Shown: positions 44,471 through 55,842, counted from the stretch's first letter. The stretch: DNA of 64,000 nucleotides from Echinometra lucunter (GCA_029962745.1 CM057154.1:25445651-25509650), one strand, 5' to 3'. Program-made: numbers and translations. The notes: a model not told the origin generated them from the sequence alone.

Positions 44471-46303
44471 ATCTATATACTATAGTCAACTTGGGAGAGT
44501 TTGGTACACTTCATTTGGGCATGCGATGGCAATCTATATTATTCAGACTCAGGTCCAGGTACCATAGTAACTGTTGTTGCATCATTATTTTAAAAACAGT
44601 ATGAAGCTGATGAAACTCTATTCTGATTTCATTTCTGGCAAAACCTATATGTGAAATGTATCCATATACAGCATAAACAACTCAAATTTTTTTTACTGGA
44701 GCTTGAAGAGCCGTTCGGTTGACTTGGAGTTACAAGTCGGTTGGCAGATATTTTCTGAAGAAAATATGGCAGCAAGGTTGCCATATCATTAATTCATTGA
44801 TGACAACATAACATTTCTTTAAATATAATTTGATGACTTTTTTAGGCTCATTCATTCCGCTTCAGTGTATTTTGATGAAAAAAATAACACTTTGATCTTC
44901 TTAACAAAAAGTTTCAGGAAGTCCAGGACAGTGGTTCATAATCTAGAAAGAAGCGTCATTCCCCCCCCCCCCCCCCAAAAAAAATAAATCAAAAATAAAT
45001 CAAAAATAAAAACACCCCCAAATGTTCCATTAAGATAATACAAATCTACTGTACATATACAATATTGTTTGAAAATAATTTTTTGTGTTTTGTGTGAGAG
45101 AGGGGGGAGGGGGGTACTTTGATTAGAATAATAATGCAACATAACTGTCGAAAAATTTAGGCCTTACCCCCCCCCCCCTTCATGTTTCCTGAATATTTAT
45201 AAAACACCGCTTGCTTAAGGGGTGTAAAGTAACATGAAGCTCAGGGGTTCAGCACCCCTTGTGAAAAAAAAATCGTTCCCAGGGGCTTGTCTCTGATTGG
45301 GGATGTTAGAGTGTAGACCTAATCGGTGTGATCATGAGGCATTGATGCCCAAGAATGGCTGTCAATATGAACTAAACAATGACAATTTTTGCTGCGTTTT
45401 TCTACGGCATATTAATTTTGTAGATGTCAGTTTTTGGCGTACATGGGTGCTTCATGGGATTCGCCGAGTAGGATTGCCTGAACACACGGGAATTCCTCTG
45501 ATTCCATAGAGCTGAGAGGGGGTGGTCGTTGAGGAATCAGAGTTGAGTTATATGACTTTTTGCCAAACACCTTATTGTAGGATTAAGTTTCAAACTACTC
45601 CTGCGTGAAGTGCATATCCACTTGACTTCGGATGAATTTCTGGGTCATTGTTATCTGTATTTACGATATTCCATTTAACATGCTTGCAAATTGCTTTATA
45701 CAATGCCGTCTCCGGCCATTTCTCCCCCAATACAGCTGAGATAAGTCACTGAGCCATAAATTTCAGAGCGTGTATCTATATCTTCCTTTTGAAAACTGCA
45801 GGCCATGTACAACATATGCACAAAAAATGGTCAGCTTTGAAAGATAATAGCCCAATGTAATACTGGATTTTTTAAAGAAATGACTTGAATACACCTGACC
45901 AAATTTCACGACAGCATGGTAGATAGTCCCTTAAAGTAACTAAAAATATTCATTGTGCCAGTAAAATCATATGAATTAGATTATGTGGGTGAAAATTAGT
46001 AATATATTAGAGCGGATTTATTGTGATTTTGCTTACGTGCGTCGATCAGCAAATGACTCTTAAGTGAGTGGTGGGGTTCGTGATTGCCTAAATTGGTCTT
46101 TCAGATGGGAGGCCGGGAAAAAACACGACCAAGTACGTAAGTAGAACATTCCTAACCCTTATCAAATATTTTACTGAAAATTTTAAGTAATTTATTTCAG
46201 ATTAGGAGAATGGGAAAAAATCGTCAGCGCCCTCATTTGATCATATTAGGTAGAACCACTAAATAATTCGGCCTCTTGCGGCTATGCCTGTATATCTGCC
46301 AAG
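44471..46303. repeat. Non-coding block of copy B
   Basis: Counterpart of 5880-5975 and 6665-8436, without the foldback insertion of copy A. It holds a C run at 44961-44976 and another at 45169-45178. No conserved gene is seen. Confidence 0.6.
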
Positions 46304-46576
46304 ATGTCTGCGCCCTCGAAGCGCCCATTGGTTGTGTGGTTAACGAACATACGTGTATATTTGGAGTCAGCTAAAAACAAGTTAAAGGGAGATCAAAACA
46401 CTGCTATGCACGCATACCAGAATATTCTCCTCGCCAGAAAAGTAAAGATGTTTATGAATAGGGCAACACCACCACCGTCACATCAAATGAAGGCAGGAAA
46501 GCCATTCGATTCGAGTGACTACACATACACTGTTGGCTTACAGAGAGTTGTGATCACTCAATTCATGCATTATTAA
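46304..46576 (+). CDS. Short conserved open frame, unknown function (most intact copy)
   Basis: The ATG has a good context (CCAAGATG). The frame encodes about 90 residues beginning MSAPSKRPLVVWLTNIRVYL and containing KVKMFMNRATPPPSHQMK and DSSDYTYTVGLQRV. The A copy is interrupted by a transposon and the C copy (minus, 60608-60296) by frameshifts, so only B reads through. Residues past TVGLQRV differ between copies, suggesting that the real exon ends there. I do not recognise it. It could be the 5' exon of a captured gene or of a transposon. Confidence 0.4.
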   Translation: MSAPSKRPLVVWLTNIRVYLESAKNKLKGDQNTAMHAYQNILLARKVKMFMNRATPPPSHQMKAGKPFDSSDYTYTVGLQRVVITQFMHY

Positions 46577-46579
46577 TTT

Positions 46580-46775
46580 TTAATGTCTCGTGCTCTCCAT
46601 GATTTTTAATTCACTATTACCTGTAACACATTCATTCACATCGGCATTTTCAGCACTGACATTTTTACCTTTGACATTTATTTCTTCCTCTAATATTTTT
46701 ACATCTGACATTTTTTGCTCTGACATTTTTACCTCTGACATTTTTACATCTGACATTTTTACACCGAACAAATGT
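46580..46775 (-). CDS. Minisatellite-encoded small open frame (copy B)
   Basis: The minus strand reads repeated KMSEV/KMSDV units, then KILEEEINVKGKN and VSAENADVNECVTG. The 15-bp unit keeps the frame whatever the copy number. A donor-like 'ACAG|GTAATA' follows the VNECVT codons. The same frame is intact in C (plus, 60020-60325) and broken in A. It is of unknown function and may be a 5' coding exon. Confidence 0.35.
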
Positions 46776-47204
46776 ATCCGAGTTACGTCGGTGACCTCCC
46801 AGTTCTTTTTTCACCTACATGTGTACAAAATAACGTTAGCGCATGGGACAGACTTTTCCAATTCAAGCTTTCAGCTTCTAATTTATGAAAGCGAGCGTAA
46901 GGAGATAGAAAAAGGAAGATATTTCATTAAAGATATAATCTATTCATAAGAAAGCTAGATGAAAATTATAAATTACAAAGAAAACATTTCACTACTCAAA
47001 CATGAGTTGGCAGATTCCCGTATGAATTATTTTTTAAAAACTTTTTTTATGTGATGTGTGTGTTTGTTTATGGGAGGGGGGGTCAACCCTAGCCTCCTCA
47101 ATATGCCTGCATGCTCCCACTGTACGTTTGATGGAGATTGGACTATTAAAAGTACCCATTCTCATTCAATACACTGTTTTCCAAAATAATACGTACTGGT
47201 AGAC

Positions 47205-47372
47205 CTACTCTCTAAATCCCTTAGATTGGAAATCAGTCTATAAGATTGTGATGAGGGACCAATCCAAAATTCGATTGAGAAAAAGATTGACTTCTAAATC
47301 TATTAGACTGAGATTTTCAATCGAATATTGGATTGGTCCCTCATCTCAATCTAAAGAATTTAGAGAGAAGAC
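47205..47372. mobile_element. Palindromic MITE 1 (shared by B and C)
   Basis: It begins 'CTCTCTAAATCCCTTAGATT' and ends with 'CAATCTAAAGAATTTAGAGAG'-like reverse complement, the whole folding as a hairpin of about 165 bp. Copy C has it at about 59524-59690. Copy A has the unfilled site ('GACCTAAGACATGG' near 10024). Confidence 0.8.
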
Positions 47373-47651
47373 ATGGGAACAGTTAACTGCGTTTTATGTC
47401 ATTTTTGAGGAGAAGAAAATTTGAAATGAAATACATTTCTTCTGGATGAAAATGGCCCTATTTATTTTAATTTTATATATATTTTCAACTCAGTATTTCT
47501 GGCCGACCGCATCATCTCGCTCGCCCATTTCATTTTCATTTAATCTATTTATTTCATTCACCATAAAAATACAGAAATATGACACATGCACATGAGATAG
47601 AAATGGTAACATAAGGTACGAGATTAAAAGAATACATGTACACAAGAGTCA

Positions 47652-47889
47652 TTTTACACTCTTAAAAATTCCGAGTCAGACTTGACCCGGAAAATAGTCC
47701 ATTGGGACCACACTCCATTCTGGGTCAAAAATGACAGGGATTAAAGTCACAATAACCCTGAATAAGGTCAATTGTGACCCGGAAACAAGTCTTCGTGACC
47801 CTATTCTGGGTCATTTTTGACCCTGAATGGAGTGTGGCTCTAGCGGACCATTTTCCGGGTCAATCTGACACAGAATTTTTAAGACTGTA
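47652..47889. mobile_element. Palindromic MITE 2, CACTCTTAAAAATT termini, TA target
   Basis: The element reads 'ACACTCTTAAAAATTC' at one end and its reverse complement at the other. The arms hold 'TTGACCCGGAAAATAGTCC' and 'CACACTCCATTC' and fold almost fully. TA at both ends suggests a Tc1/mariner-type target. Copy C has it at about 58986-59221; copy A lacks it. Confidence 0.8.
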
Positions 47890-47891
47890 TA

Positions 47892-48891
47892 CAGGGGCGT
47901 CGCTACACTTTTTTAATGGGGGGGGGGGGGGGAGGGTGTAGAGGCCAGATTGCCGACAAATTATGCCTCCGGTTGCCGACGACCAACGTCGACAAATTCA
48001 ATTGTATAAAACCCACGAGGCATGTTCAATTGTGTGCCTGTATTATATTTTCCTTCTAAATTATATCTGTTCACCTCACTTGCTGAATGTGTTAGCTTTC
48101 CGAAAACATTCTCTATCTAAATATAATACGAGTGAGCGCAGCGAGCGAGGAAAATATACACTCTCTTTCAGTGATAGTTCTTCATCAAACTACATGATGG
48201 GCTTAAAGATATCTAAATCATATATTTGGTCACTTCTCTCACATGATTCATTCGCTTTCAAAGACCATTCTAAATCGTAATATTATACGAGCGAGCACAG
48301 CGAGCAAGGAAAAAATCTATATACTCCTTATCATATAATCCTTTTCATGGTAGAAGTGAAAGTTCTTCATCAAAATATATGATGGGCCTTTAAGAAATCT
48401 ATTTTGATATTTTGGTCAGCTCTCTTACCTAATTTATTTGCTTTCAAAGACCATCCTGTATCTAAATATCATACGAGCGAGCGCAGCAAGCGAGGAAAAC
48501 TATATTTACTCTTTTTTATGGTATAGAGGTGATAATTCTTCAACAAAATACATGATGGGCCCCAAAATATCTAAATTATATATTTGTTTATTTCACTTGG
48601 CAAATGTGTTTGCTTTCCGAAAACATCCTGTATCTTAATATAATACGAGCGAGCGCAGCGAGAGAGGAAATACAGGCTCTCTTTCGTGTTACCAGTGTTA
48701 TTTCTTCGTCAAAATGCACAAGCAAATAAATCGAATATGACTCTATTTGGGCACCTTACTCATCTTTCTTTTTTTCTTTTTCCCTCCTTCCTCTTCCCTC
48801 TCCTTTCTCTCTCTCTCTCTCTCTCTCTTTTGCCGACAAGAATTTTAAATGGGGGTGGGGTGTCACACCCCCCCCTTTAGCGACGCCCCTG
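47892..48891. mobile_element. 1.0-kb hAT-like element with internal minisatellite, copy B only
   Basis: TIRs 'CAGGGGCGTCGCTA' and '...TTAGCGACGCCCCTG'. Flanks ACTGTATA (47884-47891) and AGTGTATA (48892-48899) match at 7 of 8. Copy C has the empty site. The interior has four units of about 170-185 bp, each with 'GCGAGCGCAGCGAGCGAGG' or a near variant and 'ACATGATGGGC'. Next to both ends are 'TTGCCGACAA' motifs, poly-G/C and (TC)n. Confidence 0.85.
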
Positions 48892-49079
48892 AGTGTATAT
48901 GGGAATGGGGGTCAACAAAAAGAACATTTAGCCTTATAAGACGCTGACCCCTATGTACTATAAATAACAAAAGCAAAATATCTTTCATACAAAACAAGGG
49001 TGGCCAGAAAGAATGGGACTTCATTTTTTTTTTTTTTTTAACTCTTCAAAGAAGGGATGTTTCTTAAAGTAATTGGGAT

Positions 49080-50430
49080 ATTGTTCCGAACTGGTACCTT
49101 TAAAAAGAATTGATTTTTTTAGACATTAGTTCTAATTCTGGGTAAATGAGTACAGTAATGTAGTTACAGTAATTCATGTGCGACAAAATCATTGAATGAT
49201 ATCACATAATCAAAATATACAGGGAAATGTTTTAGCCGAAGAATAACACCCACACATTTTGCAGTGCGATTGCACGCGACACCATTGTGTTCATGCCATG
49301 TCGATTAATCGTCGATGTACACACCAAGAAATTTAACAACAGAAACCCGAGATATGTTCTGAGCATTGAAACTTGGAGTGAAATCATTTTCGTAAAATTT
49401 TCTTTTTGTAAATATAATTTATTTTTAACATTTACTAGTAGTTTATTATTAATTGTTTTTTTCTTTTCTTTCTCCCCCGCCCCCCTCTCCCCCTATTCTT
49501 CCTTCTTTCTTGCTCTGTTTCTATCCTCTTTCCTAACTCTATGCTCCTTTGGGAAATTACATGCACTTTTTGCAATACATGTATTACATTTCATGTTTCT
49601 AACTCAGGGAATTTCTTACCTAATTTTTCATCAGCTGAAGAATAATGATATCTGTGCCTACTACCTTGCCATAATTCATAATCTTAATTCCATTCCTATG
49701 GGGTTCTGACAAGCAGTCACAGTCCCACATTTAATAATTTCTTTGAGTGCTTAGTTTTTTGAGTGCTGTAATATGATTGTAATTGTATCTGTATTTGTTC
49801 TCTTTTTTATATACATGTATTACTCCCTTTCTCCCTGCTCCTTTTCTCTCCTCCTTTTCTTGGACTCTCTCCATTTCTCCTTATTCTCTTTTTCCTTGCT
49901 GATTTCCTTCTCCTCATCACCTCTCATCCTCTTGGGAGTAAATTTTAAGGAAAATGAGACCCTGGGGAAGATTGGTTTGGTGGGGGGGTGTTCTCTCTGT
50001 TTTCTCCTTCCATGGAGGTTTATTTGTTTTCCCCTGGGCCTCATACTTCTTTGTTGTATTGTTATATATAACGGGGGTATTTTATTAGTTGTAATTGATT
50101 GTTATTTATTCTGTAATTTGATTTCACATGTGTATTTATGTATATTTTTAATTTGTACACAAGGCATGTGTCGGTCTTTGGACCGTTTGTCCTTGTTTTT
50201 GATTGTTTTAACTGAATAAAATCCAATATATATATCAACCAAACATTCACTTTAATTAATTCATCATTAAACATGATTATCATTAAACTTAAACATGGGT
50301 TTGACATGAACACACTGGTGTCGTCTGCAAAAAAAATGAAATGCAAAAGTTGCGAAGAACTAATAATATCATTAAATATAAATCAAGAAAAGTAATGGGC
50401 CAAGTGTAAGAACAGGGGCTCTATTTCTTC
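49080..50430 (-). pseudogene. Degenerate LINE fragment (copy B)
   Basis: Counterpart of 10482-12080. The minus strand gives the RT catalytic box FADDTSVF with following residues (50062-50346) and, beyond an inserted retroelement end (about 49410-50235), the 'RVSVVKFLGV' region near 49310-49360. The C-terminal 280 bp present in A are deleted here as in C. Confidence 0.6.
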
Positions 50431-51407
50431 ATCTCTTTGCACGTATCAATACAATTTCACTGACTTCAGCTAATATCTCGACTCTTTCTTCGCTTTTATC
50501 TTTTAACCTTTTCCTCCCTCCCCCCCCCCCCCCCCCCTCTCTCTCTCTCTCTCTTTCCCTCTTTGCCCCTATCAATATTCCACCTGTGGTATTCCATTTT
50601 CGTCAGATTTTTAATTAATATGCTTATTAGCACATACCCTACTATTGTTTTTGCTGTATGTTGTCTCCGAAACGAGTATGAAAACATTACACAGTGAATA
50701 AAATATTTAGCAGCGTACATCATAATTATTGCTGTATCCGTTGTATGAAGAATGCATTGGCGTAAATCCCGCGGGATGGTGCATTTTGGATTCATGTGTA
50801 ATATCCAGCACTTGCAGACATTTTTAAAAAGGGGAGGATGACATGTAAAATATACCAATGCTTTCAAAGCAAAAAGGATTATTAAACGCTCATTTTTTTG
50901 AAATTTGGTGGCATGTATCATAAGCGACGGTTTTAGTATGATATTTTTATTTGAATGCTCTTAGAGTATATATGGGTACTCGTGTGTGTATGTTCGAACT
51001 AGAATTTTCGGAAAAAGATTTCGATTATCCCCCCCCCCCCCCTCTCTCTATCTCTTCGTAATGGATTTACACCGGTAAAAGTATGGTAATGAAAAAGTAA
51101 TTCGGCACAAAGCGAGTGGAGTGTAATAAAAATCCTGAATTTTTCTTCAATGATATATGTCTAGCATCTTATTTTCCTTTTTTCTCTATAGATTTAACAA
51201 ATATCTGGGTTATCACATGTCTGTTTAGCTTTTCTCTCATTTTTTTTTTTCCAAAGGGTAGGTAACACAAGTATGCTTCCAAATGATTTTATACGTCATT
51301 CATGTTGTGAAACAATCAACACATCGACAGATGACCATATTAACCTTTGTCTTCATAGCAATGTATTGGTAGCCTATTTAGTTCGACTATCAATTCTCTT
51401 AAAACAG

Positions 51408-51539
51408 ATCCAGACGCTGGAAATGAATTATATGTACACGATGACTGGGCGTATCCTTCATTCAATTCTCTCTCTACCACGCCTCCTGTCACTCAGCTTG
51501 ATGTATATCAGACCCGTTGACATGTACGATGAAGAGACA
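51408..51539 (+). CDS. LRR exon of the NLR (copy B)
   Basis: 132 nt, phase 0-0, with acceptor 'TTAAAACAG' and donor 'ACA|GTACAT'. It encodes IQTLEMNYMYTMTGR, then ILSLPRLLSLSLMYIRPVDM. Against A and C, almost all differences fall in two clusters (residues 7-13 and the last 12), which are the variable parts of an LRR. By phase it can follow the hinge exon at 28253. Confidence 0.7.
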
Positions 51540-51783
51540 GTACATGTATGTATCATGTTATCACAACATCACTGATATCATAATCTTCTTTTGCATGCAG
51601 TTGGATAAAAAGTGGTAGGAAATATTAGAAAGATGAAATATGAATTATAATGAAATAATGACATGGATAATCGCTGAAATGTAAAAAAAACAAGGAAATA
51701 ATTTCATTTAGAGGTAACAATAATTTGGTTTAAAAATGGAAATTAAGCGAACTCACAACCCATAAATATACATTTGTGATATC

Positions 51784-53115
51784 CAGGGGCGTCGCTAGAC
51801 TTTTGTTAATGGGGGGGGGGGGGTGTGGAGGCCAGATTGCCGACAAATTATGCCTCCGATTGCCGACGACCAACGTCGACAAATTCAACTGTATAAAGCC
51901 CACGAGGCATGTTCAATTGTGTGCCTCTATTATATTTTCCTTCTAAATTATATTTGTTCACCTCACTTGCTGAATGTGTTAGCTTTCCGAAAACATTCTC
52001 TATCTAAATATAATACGAGCGAGCGCAGCGAGCGAGGAAAAATATACACTCTCTTTCGTAGAAGTGATAGTTCTTCATCAAACTACATGATGGGCTTAAA
52101 GATATCTAAATCATATATTTGGTCACCTCTCTCACATGATTCATTCGCTTTCAAAGACCATCCTAAATCGTAATATTATACGAGCGAGGAAAAAATCTAT
52201 ATACTCCTTATCATATAATCCTTTTCATGGTAGAAGTGAAAGTTCTTCATAAAAATACATGATGGGCCTTTAAGATATCTATTTTGATATTTTGGTCAGC
52301 TCTCTTACCTAATTTATTTGCTTTCAAAGACCATCCTGTATCTAAATATCATACGAGCGAGCGCAGCGAGCGAGGAAAAATATATATACTCTTTTTTATG
52401 GTAGGTGATAACTCTTCATCAAAGTACATGATGGGCCTCGCTTGCCGAATTTGTTTACTTTCCCAAATCCATCTTGTATCTGAATATTGTACAAGCGAGC
52501 GTAGCGAGCGAGGAAAAATACTCCTTTTCATTGTAGAAGTGAAAGTTCTTCATCAAAATACACGATGGGCCTTTAAGATACCTATTGTGATATATTTGGT
52601 CACCTCTCCTACCTAATCTATTTGCTTTCAAAGACCATCCTGTATCTAAATATTATACTAGCGAGCGCAGCGAGCGAGGAAAATATATTTACTCTTTTTT
52701 TATGGTATAGAGGTGATAATTCTTCAACAAAATACATGATGGGCCCCAAAATATCTAAATCATATATTTGTTTATTTCACTTGGCAAATGTGTTTGCTTT
52801 CCGAAAACATCCTGTATCTTAATATAATACGAGCGAGCGCAGCGAGCGAGGAAAAATAGGCTCTCTTTCGTGTTACCAGTGTTATTTCGTCGTCAAAATG
52901 CACAAGCAAATAAGCCGAATATGACTCTATTTGGGCACCTTACTCATCTTTCTTTTTTCTTTTTCCCTCCTTCCTCTTCCCTCTCCTTTCTCTCTCCCTC
53001 TCTCTCTCTCTCTTTTGCCGACAGCGATCGCGAATTTGCCGACAAGAATTTTTAATGGGGGGGGGGGGTGTCACACCCCCCCCCCCCCCACACCCCCCCT
53101 CTAGCGACGCCCCTG
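51784..53115. mobile_element. 1.33-kb hAT-like element, second copy of the family, copy B only
   Basis: TIRs 'CAGGGGCGTCGCTAGA' and 'TCTAGCGACGCCCCTG'. The TSD GTGATATC is perfect (51776-51783 and 53116-53123). Copies A (near 13375) and C (near 56145) show the empty site. Six internal minisatellite units carry GAGCGAGCGCAGCGAGCGAG-type motifs (about 52018-52835). It sits in the intron between two LRR exons. No transposase. Confidence 0.9.
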
Positions 53116-53428
53116 GTGATATCGGCATTCCAAACTACCAAAATACATTAATATCTACGTTCTTTGCATCGATCGTCTTCCACAAGCTTCCACTATATAT
53201 ATAACCTTCATCTGATTTCTCTTTGCTACACAGGCTGGCTCTTTGAAAAAAGTTGACTTCATTTTTGTTCATTGCTAACTGATCAAATATTTACTCGGAG
53301 CAATTCAAACAATAAAATAATCATTTCACGGAAGTATTCAATCAGGTATTCAATTTCTTTTTAATGCTATTGCTAGTTGTAAAACACTTAGAATAATTCA
53401 TGAGCCCTTCTTATTGTGTATTCCGTAG

Positions 53429-53787
53429 ACATCTCAAACCACCTCAGTTGAGGAGTTATCTTTGGATGGTATGCATGTGACTAGCCTGTGGAAGCTCGGA
53501 CTTCATACGTCATGTCCTCAAGTTCAAAAACTTAAACTGAACTGGTTTTTGGGGGATATCTCATCAGCCATCGTCATCAAGGCCTGCTCTCCATTCCATC
53601 ATCTCACTCATCTTCACATCGATGGATTCTGCAAAATATTGGTTGATCCCATGTCATTCAGCAGTGCATTGATGACGTCATGTCCTCGACTCACCAAGCT
53701 CTCCCTTGAACGCATTAAGATGCAAAACGAGAATGCCACTAAGATCATCCAGTCCATGAAGACCCATCCACACTTAACAAGCATAGA
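53429..53787 (+). CDS. Large LRR exon of the NLR (copy B, complete)
   Basis: 359 nt, phase 0 to 2, from 'TATTCCGTAG|ACATCT' to 'CATAGA|GTGAGT'. About 119 residues form four LRR units: SVEELSLDGMHVTSLWK, CPQVQKLKLNWF, HHLTHLHIDG, CPRLTKLSLERIKM, and HPHLTSIE at the end. The exon of copy C has the same length. Variation among A, B and C clusters after 'KLKLNWF/GRF' and after 'HLHI(E/D)G'. Confidence 0.8.
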
Positions 53788-54763
53788 GTGAGTCTCATTT
53801 TATTATAAGTGTTATGATATATTGTTGAGTATGCACTGCAATTTTAATCTTAAAAATTTATAACTCTCGGTGGAACGCAATTTCTTTTCTTCTCCTTTCA
53901 TTTTTTCTTCTTCTTCTTTTTTTTTCCTGTGATTTTTCCTCTCTGCACTTGCTACCCTTTCTCCCCACCTCTCACTCTGTCTCTTATTTTTCTTTTATTT
54001 TCAATAATCTCTGTCTCTGTCCCCATACCCTTCTCTCCTTTTATCCTCCTCTTCCTCCTCTTTCTCTCAGTCTCGTTGTTTTGCACTCTTTCTGTGTTGT
54101 CAGTTGTAGACAGTCTTTCTCAGAGTGTGTTTATTCATAGCAAAGGGCAACCCTATAAGCCTACATGGGTATAGCCATTGATACATACTTATCATGCTTA
54201 TGAATTCGTTTATGTTTGATACTGGCTGACATGGACAATATTTCCACCCTGCTAAAAAGGCAATAATTATCGTATGCGATGATATTCAGTCACTGAATTA
54301 TTTTAAGGCAAGGTTGTGCGTAGCTGCTCTGAGGTTTTGGAATGAAATTTTGAGAGAAAGGACGTAAATTAGGTGCTGTATTGATAATTCATATGATGAG
54401 ATACATCTGGAGGATTTTACAGCAGTAAACAATTTCTTCGTAATTTTACGATATTTCTATTTCAATATTTGTTCTTAACAATATAATCTTTTTAATAAAC
54501 GTGACTCCAGGAATTTATTTTTATGATACTCATATCAGTTACTCATACTCAGTTGCTGTATTGCATGCACACTTTCTTAGTATACCTTGTCATGCGGGAT
54601 TGCAGTTCATACACAGAGCAATATCAAGCTTGGTCAGATGTGGAGCTGGCATCCATTCAAAAAATTCTTTAGCGAACATCACTAATGGCTTAATTAAAAG
54701 GGTATCATACGTCAGATACTGAGCTCTGGAAATATTAAGACAATGTAATTATGTCTTATACAG
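53788..54763. other. Intron with C/T-rich segment
   Basis: 53880-54080 is strongly C/T-rich; hydrophobic frames over it are artefacts. Nothing else is recognised. It ends in 'TATGTCTTATACAG', a good acceptor. Confidence 0.6.
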
Positions 54764-54857
54764 GCTGTATCAGTGTTTTACCGACGAGGATCTGGATCCA
54801 TTGATTACTGAGGTGAACAGTGAAGGCAAGCTGACTGTTACTGTGGTGCATGGCTCG
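54764..54857 (+). CDS. Last visible LRR-region exon of the NLR
   Basis: 94 nt, entered in phase 2 and left in phase 0, from 'TTATACAG|GCTGTA' to 'GCTCG|GTAAGA'. It completes the Glu codon of the previous exon and encodes LYQCFTDEDLDPLITEVN, then GKLTVTVVHGS, the end of an LRR and a following strand. The next exon would lie in or beyond the gap. Confidence 0.65.
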
Positions 54858-54966
54858 GTAAGATATAACACTAGATTACATGCCAATACTCTCACTGATT
54901 TCTTTCTCCTCTTGCTAAAACGAGTTTGTCCCCCCCCCCCCCCATTTCACGCCGATTGTTGCCGAA

Positions 54967-55466
54967 NNNNNNNNNNNNNNNNNNNNNNNNNNNNNNNNNN
55001 NNNNNNNNNNNNNNNNNNNNNNNNNNNNNNNNNNNNNNNNNNNNNNNNNNNNNNNNNNNNNNNNNNNNNNNNNNNNNNNNNNNNNNNNNNNNNNNNNNNN
55101 NNNNNNNNNNNNNNNNNNNNNNNNNNNNNNNNNNNNNNNNNNNNNNNNNNNNNNNNNNNNNNNNNNNNNNNNNNNNNNNNNNNNNNNNNNNNNNNNNNNN
55201 NNNNNNNNNNNNNNNNNNNNNNNNNNNNNNNNNNNNNNNNNNNNNNNNNNNNNNNNNNNNNNNNNNNNNNNNNNNNNNNNNNNNNNNNNNNNNNNNNNNN
55301 NNNNNNNNNNNNNNNNNNNNNNNNNNNNNNNNNNNNNNNNNNNNNNNNNNNNNNNNNNNNNNNNNNNNNNNNNNNNNNNNNNNNNNNNNNNNNNNNNNNN
55401 NNNNNNNNNNNNNNNNNNNNNNNNNNNNNNNNNNNNNNNNNNNNNNNNNNNNNNNNNNNNNNNNNN
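54967..55466. other. Assembly gap of exactly 500 N
   Basis: Placeholder gap. The sequence changes from plus-oriented copy B to minus-oriented copy C across it. Confidence 0.98.
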
Positions 55467-55483
55467 AATCACATGAGACTCAC

Positions 55484-55842
55484 TCTATGCTTGTCAGGTG
55501 AGGATGGGTCTTCATGGACTGGATGATCTTAGTAGCATTCTCGTTGTACAGCTTAATGCGTTCAATGGAGAGCTTGGTGAGTCGAGGACATGACGTCACC
55601 AATGCATTGCTGAATGACATGGGATCATCCAATGTTTCGTACAATCCTTCGATGTGAAGATGAGTGAGATGATGGAATGGAGAGCAGGCCTTGATGACGA
55701 TGTTTGATGAGATATACTCCATAAACCGGCCCAGTTTAAGTTTTTGAACTTGAGGACATGACGTATGAAGTCCGAGCTCCCACAGGCTAGTCACGTGCCT
55801 ACCATCCAAAGATAACTCCTCAACTGAGGTGGTTCGAGATGT
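55484..55842 (-). CDS. Large LRR exon, copy C
   Basis: 359 nt, same boundaries and phases as 53429-53787. It encodes SVEELSLDGRHVTSLWE, CPQVQKLKLGRFMEY, HLTHLHIEGLYETLDDP and CPRLTKLSIERIKLY. It is open, and only 17 bp of the following intron are present before the gap. Confidence 0.75.

Larger units (their letters stand above)
41462..53787. repeat. Segmental duplication copy B (arm of a large inverted repeat)
   Basis: It parallels the reverse complement of 64000-55484 along its whole length. B has extra segments: 41549-41827, 47892-48891 and 51784-53115 (transposons with 8-bp TSDs, empty in C), and about 42262-42690 and 43303-44085 (probably deletions in C). In a sample of about 245 bp (46296-46540) I count about 14 differences by eye between B and C. 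Confidence 0.85.
15188..54857 (+). other. Proposed NLR gene model: DEATH - NACHT - LRR, six exons
   Basis: Exons in order: 15188-15463 (DEATH), 25489-26975 (NACHT), 28059-28253 (hinge/LRR), 51408-51539, 53429-53787 and 54764-54857 (LRR). Phases agree at each junction. The order matches the DEATH-NACHT-LRR design of sea urchin NLRs, which are cytosolic sensors of the STAND ATPase class. The 5' end (start codon) and 3' end (stop) are not identified; the last seen exon ends in phase 0 before a gap. Introns contain most of the transposons listed here. It is a model from reading frame, motif and splice-site inspection, not from transcripts. The 23-kb intron between 28253 and 51408 is the weakest join. 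Confidence 0.5.
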
